NCBI GenBank assembly: GCA_013076295.1
Contig: RQOL01000699.1
Location: 3,844,001-3,908,000, forward strand
DNA length: 64,000 nucleotides
Direction: 5' to 3'
Source of the DNA: Sanderia malayensis
Taxonomy: Eukaryota; Cnidaria; Scyphozoa; Semaeostomeae; Pelagiidae
Positions 1 to 10,405 of the stretch are shown here, one piece after another. The position numbers and the translations under genes are program-made. The notes under the pieces are model-generated. The model was not told the origin of the DNA. It was given only the letters and a program-made list of their open reading frames with translations, and searched no databases. Position 1 is the first letter of the stretch. The number at the start of each line of letters is the position of its first letter.

Positions 1-596
1 ATAGTATTGGCTATGATGCTCAAATCTAGCATGTTTAGTTCGGGATACTCGAGTCTGCGAGCGGTAATCTGAAATGCAAATGTTATCATTGGCTCTTACG
101 CAAGGAATCGCTTGAGTTTTGATATTGGATGTTCAATGACAATCAACTGATAGCACTGACTTGGTACTCACTGCAACTCTACCATTTCATATGAACTGCT
201 TCGTCGGAGAACGGTATTACTTAATGAATGCTCCAGCGCCCTATCCGGGAATTTAGTTCCCACGCAGGTCTACCCACCTTTAGGGATTGATACGTCATAT
301 CTTCACAACTTCTGATGACCAGAACGTACGACACTGTATATACATATCTCGCTGCTATTCATGTTCATTAAATTGGAACTCTTTTGTATACATACTTATC
401 GTTCATACTTGACTTTACAGAACTGTTATTTATTCTACTTAACTAATGCTGAGGAGCCTAGACAGTTGTCATGTCACCCTTGGTAGATAGTAATCGTCTT
501 TGATAAACTGCATGATTAGGATTTTTCCAGGGGGTTGCGCTAGTCACATGTAGCTAATTTTCCCGGATTTCTGACTATAGCTTATTTTTTTCTCAG
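1..596. other. Unassigned left edge, probably USP intron
   Basis: I see no convincing coding exon here. The stretch ends in a pyrimidine-rich tract and AG acceptor immediately before the first recognisable exon of the ubiquitin protease, so at least its right part is intron of that gene. Confidence 0.4.
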
Positions 597-2065
597 GTTT
601 CACTTCGAGGGGCTTCGCAGCGTCAAAGTCACCAGTCCTGTTGAATTCCCGCTTGAAAAACTCAACTTGGACTTCGTTTGCAGTGCGGAGACGACTTCTG
701 CGAAGGACGAATGTAACTATGAACTCATGTCATGCGTCTGCCACACTGGAAGTAAGTTTTCATTGTCAATACATACATACATACGTACATACATACATAC
801 ATGCATACGTACATACATGCATACATACATACATACATACATATGTACATACATACATACATACATACATACACATTATACTTAGTTACGCGGATTAACT
901 TAAGGCAATAGGTTTGGGCCTGCAAGTGCCCATGTTTCATTGCAATTTTGACTTGCAATGAAACATACCGAATACCGAACTCCCGATAAAAAGAGTTCAT
1001 TTTTCTTAAGTTCTCTTCAAGGCTTTGTTTTTGTTTGCATTCTACTTAATTTGTTTCTTGAATTAAATATTTGTTTCATACAATATACGACAGTGCTTGT
1101 CATCTGACTCCCCTCTTTTCCTATTTCTCCCAGGTTTGACGAGTGGACACTATACAGCTTACAGCAAGAATTTCCTTGATGCAAACTGGTACCATTTCAA
1201 TGATGAGACAACGTCTCAGGTAACTGAATCCACTTGATATTCATTGTAGTATGTTTCAAGTAAATCTCCAAACCTGTATACATATACCCAGATGTACCTA
1301 CACTGATCCCCAAGACTATTGGGGCACAAATTTTGAACAGATGTAGTCTATTTATCAACGATTAAATCATTTTTCGAGTCTATGTTATGTCGGGTTTTCG
1401 TTGTTGCCATTTTTAGGTGTCGCCATCCGAGAAAGACTATGAAAATGTTTACATGTTGTTTTATCAGAAAACAGGTCAGTACGGTTTATAAAACAAAATA
1501 TCTTTATTTACTGCACTTGAGGAATGAATTTATTGTTTTCTTGTTTTATATAAAATGATTGACACACCGTAAATTTTCGAATAAACCCCCTCCCCCGTCG
1601 AATAAACCTCCATGCTGGTATCCCCTGCAAGGGTATTGAGCCCAAGTATCAAGAAATTGAAATTGTGTGGTGAATGTATTGCAAGTGGCAGTAAGTTTTT
1701 GCTAATAGCTTTATCGAATGCACAGTATAGTTTTTATAAAGCTTAATGCTGAATGAAGATCCAGGTGAAGTTTCGTATTTGCAATTTACCCCCCGCTTTG
1801 GGGGCTTATTCGGAGATTTACGACAAGAACCTTGAAGTGAGCCCAAAGAACTCTTCATAGTGTGGAGAGTTGATTAACCCGATGATGAACTGTTCTATGG
1901 AAGAATTCAAGGAGATTTCACTGAACAAAGTTATACGGGGTTATGTGTGGGTGGAGGCCCGTTAAATATATACCCGTATATTTCACCCTGTATGGAATTC
2001 AGGCCTTTGAATAATCTGTATTATTTATTTTAGTGAATTCCAACGCTTCCTGCACCACAGAATAA
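597..2065 (+). CDS. Ubiquitin-specific protease (USP, peptidase C19), C-terminal exons, partial
   Basis: Four exons are visible: 597-751, 1134-1219, 1417-1474 and 2034-2065 (stop TAA 2063-2065). All have AG acceptors and GT donors and matching phases (leftover bases 1, 0, 1). Together they encode the C-terminal half of a USP catalytic domain. The histidine box reads TSGHYTAYSKN, followed by NWYHFND, which supplies the catalytic His and the Asp/Asn position, and the usual YMLFYQK strand near the end. Upstream, EFPLEKLNLDF matches the strand after the USP 'knuckle'. USPs are cysteine proteases that remove ubiquitin; the Cys box and any N-terminal domains lie left of the window, so the subfamily cannot be set. 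The protein ends about ten residues after the LFYQ motif. Confidence 0.85.
766..874. repeat. (CATA)n microsatellite
   Basis: About 100 bp of slightly impure four-base CATA/TACA repeats directly after the first USP exon donor, inside the intron. Confidence 0.95.
1567..1823. mobile_element. MITE family A, copy 1 (TIR with CGAATAAGCCCCC)
   Basis: The ends are inverted repeats: left CCGTAAATTTTCGAATAAAC, right the reverse complement of CGTAAATCTCCGAATAAGCC. The interior (stretches such as 'ttgagcccaagt' and 'gtgaatgtattgcaa') is shared with 53758-54030. No coding capacity. A non-autonomous DNA transposon in the last USP intron. Confidence 0.7.
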
Positions 2066-2855
2066 TAGAAGATATTGGATGCAATAATCAAGAGGAGAAC
2101 CGATAAGTCTTATTAATTACCATTACAATTCACTTTAAAATTATGGAAACCCATCTCCTAACTTGTGTGCAAGTAAGGAATGCAGTATTGCTCTTCCCCA
2201 GAGGCTCGCCATTCACTCCGTCATTTTACTGTCAATCAAGTGTTTATTAATGCTACTATCTTTCCTCTCCTTTGTGAGCTTCATTCCATCCAGAGTGATA
2301 TTCATTCGATCAGTGATTTCACCAAAGAACGATTCTCTTATGGGGTGATGCATTTGAGGTCCTTAAGGACCGTTGGAGGGAAGGTTAATTGTATATATTT
2401 AAGTGTGTTTTGGGACTGGTGTGGTCAGACATGGCCTCATTTTGTACATCTGTAGGTTCTAGGACATTTTCCAGGGTGTTTTTTCCGTTGTTCGGAATAT
2501 ATTTATTGTTAGTTGTTAGTTGGGATTCTGGCTGGATGTAACCATGCCTCTGATTCACACACAGATATGAGTCAATGTCCAAATATGTTATCCAGTAATT
2601 TAGACTCGACTTAAGTCGAAAATTCTATGCAATTATGTGTTTAACTGGGTTACGTTCTATAGTGATTTTTCTCTTTTTTGCCTTCTGGAACGTTCTGTTT
2701 TGTTTACGTCACGTTTTAAAGTACAATAGCTAACACGTGTGCTTTTGAATACCATATAAGAAATAAGACGTAACTTGGCAACCTCCTCGACTCGAGGCTC
2801 AAGTCAATGATATCGAATTTGATGCGTATTTTACCAAGGGATTTTTCATAACAAG
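2066..2855. other. Intergenic, no feature recognised
   Basis: USP 3' flank and upstream region of the next gene. Short open frames here have no start context, splice sites or family resemblance that I can support. Confidence 0.6.
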
Positions 2856-5800
2856 ATGAGGTTGGTTGCTTTGGCTCTAATTTTGACGACAATACATTAT
2901 TTTATTTGGACGCTGGGTGCCAAACCTGTTGGAGGATGCTCAGGTGAGAATAATTCGAATTCTTATATTTTTATAACAAAATTTTAAGTCTTAAAACTTA
3001 GCAATATAATTTACAAACTCGGTATAAGTGAAATGGGAGAGTTCTTGTTTTCCTGCTTGTTTAGTTATAAAAAAGGCTTTTAGGACATTAGGAATGTTAT
3101 TTTAAAGGTTTTTCAAGTTCCAACTACATCTATCCAATGAAAGTAACATTTCAATTTATTTCATGATCTCAGATGTTTAGCTTGAAACAAAAATCAGAGG
3201 AATATATATCAGAAAAAAAACTAAGTAAAATACACTAAGTAAAACTCAACTTGAAAATGTTTTGGGCAAATTTTTTACAAAACAACAACATCTGTTGGGG
3301 AATCTCCACACGCGCTCTCAGTGGCATTCCCTTGTTTTGTCATTGTTTTAATGTTTGTTTGAACACGTGTTATTTTAACCTTAAGAAACTGTGATTTACG
3401 TAAAAACCTCGTTTTGATGCCGAGTTAGGAAATTAAGCAATAAGGTATTAGTCAGAAACATTAGTCATTAACGTTCTAGAAACTTCGCTATTGCATTCGT
3501 GTTAACCTACGTATTTTAATTCTGTATTTTCATTGGTCCGAATATAGTTAAACTTACTTGTGATTGGTTAGAGTATTTTAGAAGTTCCTTGCTTGTCAAT
3601 ATAAAGGCATGTAAAATGAATATTCATGTATGAGTTGAATTTGAGAGAGATTTTCATGATGTACGTTTGAGTTTATTGAAGAAAAATTGTGAAAACGTAT
3701 GATTGCCTTTCTCTAAGAGTTGTTCTGTTCATTTAAGAACTAGTGCGGTAGGTTTATTGCGATAATTCCTACATTAATGGTCCACCGAGCCGGATAAATG
3801 AAAGAACAAGATGGATAAGTTAGAGAAAGCCAAAAGGAAGAGAAAATCGCATCGAGGAACGGCGACGAAGCTTATGCACAAAATCGAGGATGTCTTAGGA
3901 CAAGAGAACAAGGATAAGCTACGGATCGAACAGTGTCTGGCCGATTTGAAAGAAAAGGCAGAGACTTTAAAGGTATTAGACAATGAAATTTTTGATTTAA
4001 TTATTGAATCTGCGGACGAGGATGCCTGCGATAAGGAAGCCGATGAGGCAAGTGAAATTAAAGAAAAAATTACATATACTATTGTAACGCTTGAAAATGC
4101 CTTAAAGGAATTAGACATTGAATCGAAATGGTCTGAGAAAAGCTTTCAACTGGGACGCACGGGGAATTTATCAAGGAGTGCCTCCAGGGAAAGTATAAAC
4201 TCTGTCGCCTCATCTATCGCCAATTTGGATATGAATCACAGAAGGGTGAAACTCCCTAAGTTAGAGTTGAAAAAATTTGGGGGCAAGATAGCAGAATGGC
4301 CCGAATTTTGGGACGGATTTCGAAGTGCTATACATGAGGACAGTCAACTTGCGAAGGTCGACAAGTTTAAATATCTGAAGAGTTTTCTCGAAGAGCCTGC
4401 TCGAAGCGTGGTTTCGGGATTTCCCCTCACTGATGCTGATTATGACTCAGCCCTCGAGTTATTGAAAGGAAGGTACGCCAAGCCAAGCGTCATCAAACGC
4501 GCCCACATCAATGACCTAATAAACTTGGCCCCAGTCTACAATGAGAAAAGTGTACAGAGATTGCGTCATCTCCACGACCAAATCGAGACTCGTTTTCGTG
4601 CGATGGAGGCCCAACATGTAAACAAGGAAAGCTACTCCTCTGTTGTTGTTCCTATATTGCTTGGGAAAGTGCCTGAGTCATTGAGAAATAATATGATCCG
4701 GTTTGGAAGCAATCACATGGAGTGGAACCTTGATGACATGCTTGGGGCTCTTGCAAAAGAGTTGGAAGTTTTGGAGGGACATTTCCCGATAATGCAACAA
4801 GCTGGTGGAGGAGGAGAAAGAAGACAAGATAGGCCTAGGCCACAACAAAGTAGGCCCTCAACGGCGTCTGCTTTGTTCGCGGGTCACGATGGCCAGAAGA
4901 AATGTGCGTTCTGCCAGGAAGAACATTCACCTGAGAACTGTACAAAAATCAAAGATGTAGAGGAGCGTAAGCATTTATTGATTAAATCTGCTAGGTGTTT
5001 TAGTTGCTTGAAACCTGGGCATCGTTCTTATAAATGTCGTAATAAGATAAGTTGTAATCGTTGTAAGGAGGGGAATCACCACTGTGCCATCTGTCCCTCG
5101 CTTGCCCCCTGCATCAGTAAGGACTCCCAGCCGCAGCCTACTGCACCCGTGCTGGACCCCACCGCCTCGGCGTGGGTGGGGAACACTGGATCTGAAGGGA
5201 GAGTGGCCTTGCAGACAGCCTTAGCTGTAGTGAATGGCACGAGAGAGGGCAAGGTGAGAGTTTTGTTTGATACAGGTAGCCATAAAACCTTCATTACTGC
5301 TAAGGCTGTTAGCAAACTCGGATTGAGGCCTGTGAGGACGGAACGACTTGGAATCAAAGCGTTTGGAAGTACTGAGTCGAATGTTGCCATGAGAGATGTT
5401 GTGCGAATCTCCTTGGGTCCATCCCAAGGGGGGGAAAGTGTCTCCGTAGAAGCCTTTGTAGTTAAGGATATTGCTAGTATTCCTAACATACATATTGAAG
5501 TAGTCAAGAGTAATTACTCGCATTTGTCCAAGTTGTGGTTTTCAGATGTAAGCGGATCAGAAGACACACTGGAAGTGGACTGCCTGATTGGCTCTGACTG
5601 GCTTTGGCAATTCCAAAAGGGGGAAACAATACGAGGGGGGCCAGAAGAACCAGTGGCGGTAAAGACCAGTTTGGGCTGGGTAATCTCTGGACCACTGAAG
5701 GGTGAGAAACTTGCTTCTGTTGATGCCAATGTTAACATCTGTGTTGACTCAATGTTTTCCCTTGCAGCTAACCAAAAGGATGACTTAGACACAAAGGTGC

Positions 5801-8800
5801 AAAAGCTCTGGGACCTTGATAGTTTAGGAATCAGGGAGGGAAATAAGGTCCATGAGAATGTGCTAGATAACATTTCCTTTACAGGTGGTCGGTATTCGGT
5901 TGGGCTTCCCTGGAAATTGGGGCATAAACCCCTTGGCTCCAATTATAATGTCAGTTTGCAACGCTTGAAAGGTCAGGTCAAGAAATTGGAGCAAAGTCCA
6001 ACCATTTATGAGCAATACAATGATATTATTTCTCAGCAAGCAGCTCAGGGAATAATAGAGCGGGTCACAGAGCTTGAAGCCACGGGTACTGTACACTATC
6101 TCCCTCACAGGGCTGTGGTGAGGGAGAATGCAGAAACCACTAAGGTTAGAGTTGTGTACGATGCTTCAAGCAAAAATCGTAAATCTGACGCCTCATTAAA
6201 TGATTGTTTGCATGTAGGGCCTGCATTGACACCTCTAATATTTGATGTTCTTCTGAGGTTTAGGACCAATCCCGTAGCCTTGGTGGGGGATATTGAGAAG
6301 GCTTTCTTGAACATTGAAATTCACCCCAAGGACCGGGATTGCCTTAGATTTCTGTGGTTAAAGGACATACATTCCAAGAACCCAGAAGTTGTAGTTTACC
6401 GTTTTAACAGGGTAGTTTTTGGGTGTAACTCCTCACCATTCCTCCTAAACTGTGTTTTAAGGCATCACATCCAGAAGTACGAGGAAGAGGACCCAGACTT
6501 TGTGAGTAAGATGATAGGGGGGTTCTTTGTGGATGATCTAGTGACGGGATGTGAGAACACCGAAAAGGCTGTGAGTCTCTATGAGAGGGCAAAGGAAAGA
6601 ATGAAAGAAGGGGGATTTCACTTGCGCAAGTGGAAAACTAATGATAGAAGGTTAGCCCGGGAGATTGCCGTAAAGGAAGAAGAGGGGGTGAAGGAAAGAA
6701 TAACATCTGAAATAGAAGACACCTCATATGTAAAGGAAACTCTAGGGGCACCAGTGAGTATGGGAGAAAAGACTAAGGTGCTCGGCATTACATGGGACAA
6801 TCATAAGGACACCTGGGAATTCAATCTAGGAAATAGAGGTGAAGAAATTAGTAAGACTGTCCCAACCACTAAGAGGGGAATTCTAAGTGCCTTGGCTTCT
6901 ATATTCGACCCACATGGTTTGGTCAGCCCCATAGCGGTCTCAGCTAAGATCCTTTTCCAGGAATTGTGTCTAGAAAAATTGGGCTGGGACGATCCCATTC
7001 CCTCAGATAAAAGTGCAAGGTGGGAGGAGTGGCTAAAGGACTTGAAGGGAACAGGAAACATTTGCATACCTAGATGTGTTGTCTCCATAAACAAAGGTAC
7101 ATTGTTGAGCAGACAGTTACATGGGTTTGCAGATGCCAGCCAAAAAGCTTATTGTGGAATGATATACCTAGTGGAAGAAACAACCGAAGGAACCTTTACT
7201 AGGCTTTTGTGTGCAAAAACCAGAGTAGCCCCACTTAAAGAACTAAGCATACCACGGCTAGAGCTTATGTCAGCAAGGGTGTTAGCAACCCTCATGAACA
7301 CAGCGATCGAAGCTTTAGGCCCACAATTTAAAATTGACAGTGTGAGGTATTGGCTGGACAGCAAGACCGCTCTCTATTGGATAAACAACAATGGAGAGTG
7401 GAAACAGTTTGTCCAGCACCGAGTCAATGAAATTCTCGGATTGACTAAAAAGGAGGACTGGGGGCATGTAGCCGGCATTGACAACCCAGCTGACCTAGGC
7501 TCTAGGGGGGCTAAGGCAAGTCATTTGAAAGGAAGTGAACTGTGGTGGCAAGGACCTGAATGGTTGAGAAGAGGGAAGGAGAGCTGGCCTAAGGGACTTT
7601 TGCTACAGGACACCAGTGTAGTGATGAGTGAGAGAAAGAAAAATGCAAATGTTCTGGTTACCTTAGGCAGCAAGGCAGGAGTAAGTGAAGTAGTCAAGAT
7701 AGATAGACATAGCACATTGTCTAAACTGCTCAGAGTGACTGCTTATGTGCAAAGATTTATTGCAAACTTGAGAGAGTTGAAGGCAGGGAGAAGACCAAAA
7801 TTAGGAGCCTTGGAAGTAGAGGAGATGGAGAGGGCAGAAAGACTCTGGATCAAGGATGCCCAAGACTCATTAAGAGGGAGTGATGAATTCGAAAAGTTGT
7901 CGGTGCAATTGGGAGTAAGGAATGAGGATGAGCTGTTGGTGTGCAAGGGGAGATTGGGGAATGCTGATTTTGAATACAGAAGGAAACACCCAATACTTCT
8001 TCCTAAGCAAAATGCCTTTACTGATCTCGTGATTTATGATTGCCATGCCAGAGTGCACCACAACAAGCTTAGGTCAACATTAACTGAATTGAGAGGAAGG
8101 TTCTGGGTGCCTCGAGGAAGGCAGCAAGTTAAGCGAGTGGTAGGGAAGTGCCAAATATGTAAGAGGCTAGAAGGGAAAGCCTTTAAGCCACCACCCACCA
8201 CCGAATTACCGAGTTTTAGAGTAACTGAAACTTTACCTTTCAGCAATACAGGCGTGGATTTTGCAGGTCCGTTATACGTGAAGAACAATACAGGTGAGAT
8301 GGTAAAGGTTTACATAACTCTCTTCACGTGCTGTGTTACTAGGGCAGTGCACCTGGAGTTGATTTCCGACTTGCAAACATCCACGTTTGTGAATTGTTTG
8401 AGAAGGTTCTGTGCAAGGAGGGGTACCCCCAGACTCATCAATACCGACAATGGACTCACGTTCAAGGCTGCAGCCAGTTTATTGAAGAAGCTGAAACTTG
8501 ACCACACCTTCCAAGGATTCTTAGATCATCACCGGATAACGTGGAAGTTCAATTTACCCCTCTCACCTTGGTGGGGAGGGTATTTTGAAAGAATGGTAGG
8601 TAGTGTCAAACGTTGTCTTAGAAAGGTTCTAGGGAATGCTCGATTATCATTTGATGAACTCAGTACTATCTTAACCGAGGTTGAGAGTACTTTGAATTCC
8701 AGACCCTTGACCTATCTGTACGACGAACTGGGAGATGTCTTGACACCCTCACATCTACTATATGGGCACCGATTCTCATCCTTATCAGAGGGCATAGACC

Positions 8801-10004
8801 CACATAGTGAATTGGATGAATCTGATGATAAAGTATGTAAACGATTTTTGTATCTAACGAAAAAACTTTCTCATTTCTGGAACCGGTGGAGGAAGGAATA
8901 TCTGACAGATTTGAGAGAGTTTCACAAGATGAGCAACTCTGAGACTGTTCCTGTGGAAAAGGGAGATCTTGTACTGCTACAAGAGGACAATGTCAAGCGG
9001 GGACAGTGGAAGGTTGCGATCGTGGAAGAGATCATATATGGGAAGGATAGAGAACCCAGGGGCGCGACCGTGCGTAAGTATGAGAAAGGTAAGCCGAGTA
9101 TTCTTAATAGACCCCTTCAACGACTTTACCCTTTGGAGATTTCGTGCAACGACTCTGGTATAATGAATGGAGAGAAACAGTCTGCAACGCAGGATGGTGA
9201 GTCGAATGTTGGAAAGGAGAATGAGAGTCGACGCCAGTCTAGCCGAGTTGCAGCCAAGGACGCGCGCTGGAAGTCCAAGCTCATGCTTGACCCATAACCT
9301 GGGTCAAGGAGGGGGGTATGTTGGGGAATCTCCACACGCGCTCTCAGTGGCATTCCCTTGTTTTGTCATTGTTTTAATGTTTGTTTGAACACGTGTTATT
9401 TTAACCTTAAGAAACTGTGATTTACGTAAAAACCTCGTTTTGATGCCGAGTTAGGAAATTAAGCAATAAGGTATTAGTCAGAAACATTAGTCATTAACGT
9501 TCTAGAAACTTCGCTATTGCATTCGTGTTAACCTACGTATTTTAATTCTGTATTTTCATTGGTCCGAATATAGTTAAACTTACTTGTGATTGGTTAGAGT
9601 ATTTTAGAAGTTCCTTGCTTGTCAATATAAAGGCATGTAAAATGAATATTCATGTATGAGTTGAATTTGAGAGAGATTTTCATGATGTACGTTTGAGTTT
9701 ATTGAAGAAAAATTGTGAAAACGTATGATTGCCTTTCTCTAAGAGTTGTTCTGTTCATTTAAGAACTAGTGCGGTAGGTTTATTGCGATAATTCCTACAA
9801 CATCTATCGCAATGTGAATTGACAGAACATCACTCGACATTTCCATTGCTGCATCCAGTGATGCTGATGTTGCTTATGGTGATGTCCAGGCAGCAATACA
9901 AACTTCTTTTCAGTGAAATTCATTCCGGCCGGCGACTTCTTGTGGTAAACGTTACCAACACAGTTTTGGGCACATTTACTAAGGATGTGCGCAAAACTGT
10001 GTAA
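2856..10004 (+). CDS. Putative small secreted protein, two exons interrupted by a BEL insertion
   Basis: Exon 1 (2856-2943) begins with ATG and encodes a hydrophobic signal sequence (MRLVALALIL start, then AKPVGGC), ending at a consensus CAG|GTGAG donor with one leftover base. The retrotransposon 3293-9799 lies in the following intron. After it, an acceptor (TTGACAG at 9819-9825) opens a frame at 9826 that continues in the right phase to a TAA at 10002-10004, giving about 88 residues in all. The second-exon protein is methionine/leucine-rich at first and I recognise no family. The first exon looks real; the second exon is an inference from phase alone, and the true gene may use other downstream exons. 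Confidence 0.3.
3293..3773 (+). repeat. 5' LTR of BEL element
   Basis: 481 bp, starts TGTTGGGGAATC and ends ATTCCTACA. It contains a 'tataaaggc' TATA-like box near 3600, which probably drives the element. I see no mismatch to the 3' copy. Confidence 0.97.
3778..3793 (+). promoter_or_regulatory. Candidate tRNA primer-binding site
   Basis: TGGTCCACCGAGCCGG, four bases after the LTR end, starts with the TGG that pairs with a tRNA 3' CCA. I could not match it to a particular tRNA. Confidence 0.6.
3811..9297 (+). CDS. BEL/Pao Gag-Pol polyprotein, intact
   Basis: A single 1828-codon frame. The N-terminal part (to about residue 330) is Gag of the DUF1759 type. Cysteine knuckles follow at about 365, 396 (CFSCLKPGH) and 415. 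The aspartic protease (DUF1758 type) has LFDTGS near residue 487. Reverse transcriptase follows, with its catalytic centre written FVDD near 905 and the BEL-typical VYDASSK motif. A peptidase-A17/RNase H-like segment (HGFADAS) lies near 1105. The integrase has a HHCC-like zinc region at about 1411-1450 and a catalytic D-D-E at about D1483, D1546 and E1593, followed by a DUF5641-like C-terminal domain. No stop or frameshift interrupts it, so it is potentially autonomous. The start ATG is the first after the primer site. Confidence 0.96.
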   Translation: MDKLEKAKRKRKSHRGTATKLMHKIEDVLGQENKDKLRIEQCLADLKEKAETLKVLDNEIFDLIIESADEDACDKEADEASEIKEKITYTIVTLENALKELDIESKWSEKSFQLGRTGNLSRSASRESINSVASSIANLDMNHRRVKLPKLELKKFGGKIAEWPEFWDGFRSAIHEDSQLAKVDKFKYLKSFLEEPARSVVSGFPLTDADYDSALELLKGRYAKPSVIKRAHINDLINLAPVYNEKSVQRLRHLHDQIETRFRAMEAQHVNKESYSSVVVPILLGKVPESLRNNMIRFGSNHMEWNLDDMLGALAKELEVLEGHFPIMQQAGGGGERRQDRPRPQQSRPSTASALFAGHDGQKKCAFCQEEHSPENCTKIKDVEERKHLLIKSARCFSCLKPGHRSYKCRNKISCNRCKEGNHHCAICPSLAPCISKDSQPQPTAPVLDPTASAWVGNTGSEGRVALQTALAVVNGTREGKVRVLFDTGSHKTFITAKAVSKLGLRPVRTERLGIKAFGSTESNVAMRDVVRISLGPSQGGESVSVEAFVVKDIASIPNIHIEVVKSNYSHLSKLWFSDVSGSEDTLEVDCLIGSDWLWQFQKGETIRGGPEEPVAVKTSLGWVISGPLKGEKLASVDANVNICVDSMFSLAANQKDDLDTKVQKLWDLDSLGIREGNKVHENVLDNISFTGGRYSVGLPWKLGHKPLGSNYNVSLQRLKGQVKKLEQSPTIYEQYNDIISQQAAQGIIERVTELEATGTVHYLPHRAVVRENAETTKVRVVYDASSKNRKSDASLNDCLHVGPALTPLIFDVLLRFRTNPVALVGDIEKAFLNIEIHPKDRDCLRFLWLKDIHSKNPEVVVYRFNRVVFGCNSSPFLLNCVLRHHIQKYEEEDPDFVSKMIGGFFVDDLVTGCENTEKAVSLYERAKERMKEGGFHLRKWKTNDRRLAREIAVKEEEGVKERITSEIEDTSYVKETLGAPVSMGEKTKVLGITWDNHKDTWEFNLGNRGEEISKTVPTTKRGILSALASIFDPHGLVSPIAVSAKILFQELCLEKLGWDDPIPSDKSARWEEWLKDLKGTGNICIPRCVVSINKGTLLSRQLHGFADASQKAYCGMIYLVEETTEGTFTRLLCAKTRVAPLKELSIPRLELMSARVLATLMNTAIEALGPQFKIDSVRYWLDSKTALYWINNNGEWKQFVQHRVNEILGLTKKEDWGHVAGIDNPADLGSRGAKASHLKGSELWWQGPEWLRRGKESWPKGLLLQDTSVVMSERKKNANVLVTLGSKAGVSEVVKIDRHSTLSKLLRVTAYVQRFIANLRELKAGRRPKLGALEVEEMERAERLWIKDAQDSLRGSDEFEKLSVQLGVRNEDELLVCKGRLGNADFEYRRKHPILLPKQNAFTDLVIYDCHARVHHNKLRSTLTELRGRFWVPRGRQQVKRVVGKCQICKRLEGKAFKPPPTTELPSFRVTETLPFSNTGVDFAGPLYVKNNTGEMVKVYITLFTCCVTRAVHLELISDLQTSTFVNCLRRFCARRGTPRLINTDNGLTFKAAASLLKKLKLDHTFQGFLDHHRITWKFNLPLSPWWGGYFERMVGSVKRCLRKVLGNARLSFDELSTILTEVESTLNSRPLTYLYDELGDVLTPSHLLYGHRFSSLSEGIDPHSELDESDDKVCKRFLYLTKKLSHFWNRWRKEYLTDLREFHKMSNSETVPVEKGDLVLLQEDNVKRGQWKVAIVEEIIYGKDREPRGATVRKYEKGKPSILNRPLQRLYPLEISCNDSGIMNGEKQSATQDGESNVGKENESRRQSSRVAAKDARWKSKLMLDP
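9301..9318 (+). promoter_or_regulatory. Polypurine tract of BEL element
   Basis: A purine-rich run (ggtcaaggaggggggta) directly before the 3' LTR, in the position expected for plus-strand priming. Confidence 0.75.
9319..9799 (+). repeat. 3' LTR of BEL element
   Basis: 481 bp, apparently the same as the 5' LTR, followed by the ACATC target duplicate. Confidence 0.97.
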
Positions 10005-10405
10005 TAATAAGTTATATAAGCCGGTATATATGGGCATATATTGTTGTCTTTCATGCCACGTTACAGGACGTAGCTCGACGAGACGTTGTCTTGAAAAACC
10101 CACTCGACAACGAAAAGCGTTTATAATACATACATTCCAGAGTGACACGGACTTCATATGGCGGGAGTTAAAAGTAGTCACCCCTTTGGTGTCCCATCTG
10201 TTTTTTTATCACCCATTTATTGCGTTACGAGATTCAAAATCCAAAATGAGCTATTATTTACGAGTATCTTCACAATTCCCACATCTTCGCAGGCCCACAT
10301 CATCTGTATAGCTGCCAGAACTCTCAGCCTGCGTTAACAAATAAATATTGCTTGCTTGCTTCCCTACAGATGTTGTGTAATGCTGTGTTGAGTTTTGTAG
10401 GCCTC
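10005..10405. other. Intergenic, no feature recognised
   Basis: Lies between the putative secreted gene (+) and the ARF gene (-), whose 3' ends converge. It includes the 3' flank of ARF on the minus strand. Confidence 0.6.

Larger units (their letters stand above)
3293..9799 (+). mobile_element. Complete BEL/Pao LTR retrotransposon
   Basis: The element is 6507 bp with two 481-bp LTRs, TG...CA termini, a 5-bp target duplication (ACATC at 3288-3292 and 9800-9804), a candidate primer-binding site right after the 5' LTR, one long Gag-Pol frame and a polypurine run before the 3' LTR. I found no difference between the LTRs on reading them side by side, so insertion looks recent. The frame is intact from start to stop. 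The domain order (protease, RT, RNase H, then integrase) with the DUF1759-type Gag and A17-type protease is that of BEL/Pao. It sits in an intron of the putative secreted gene, in the same orientation. Confidence 0.97.

Noticed and set aside
641..898. A Tyr/His-rich repeat protein
   Set aside because: The His/Thr/Tyr part is read-through of the CATA microsatellite after the USP exon donor.
5076..6108. Minus-strand frames within the BEL element
   Set aside because: Shadows of the Gag-Pol frame with no domain resemblance.
2944..9825. Retrotransposon Gag-Pol as an exon of the secreted gene
   Set aside because: The element has its own start, stop, LTRs and target duplication; the host frame does not read into it.
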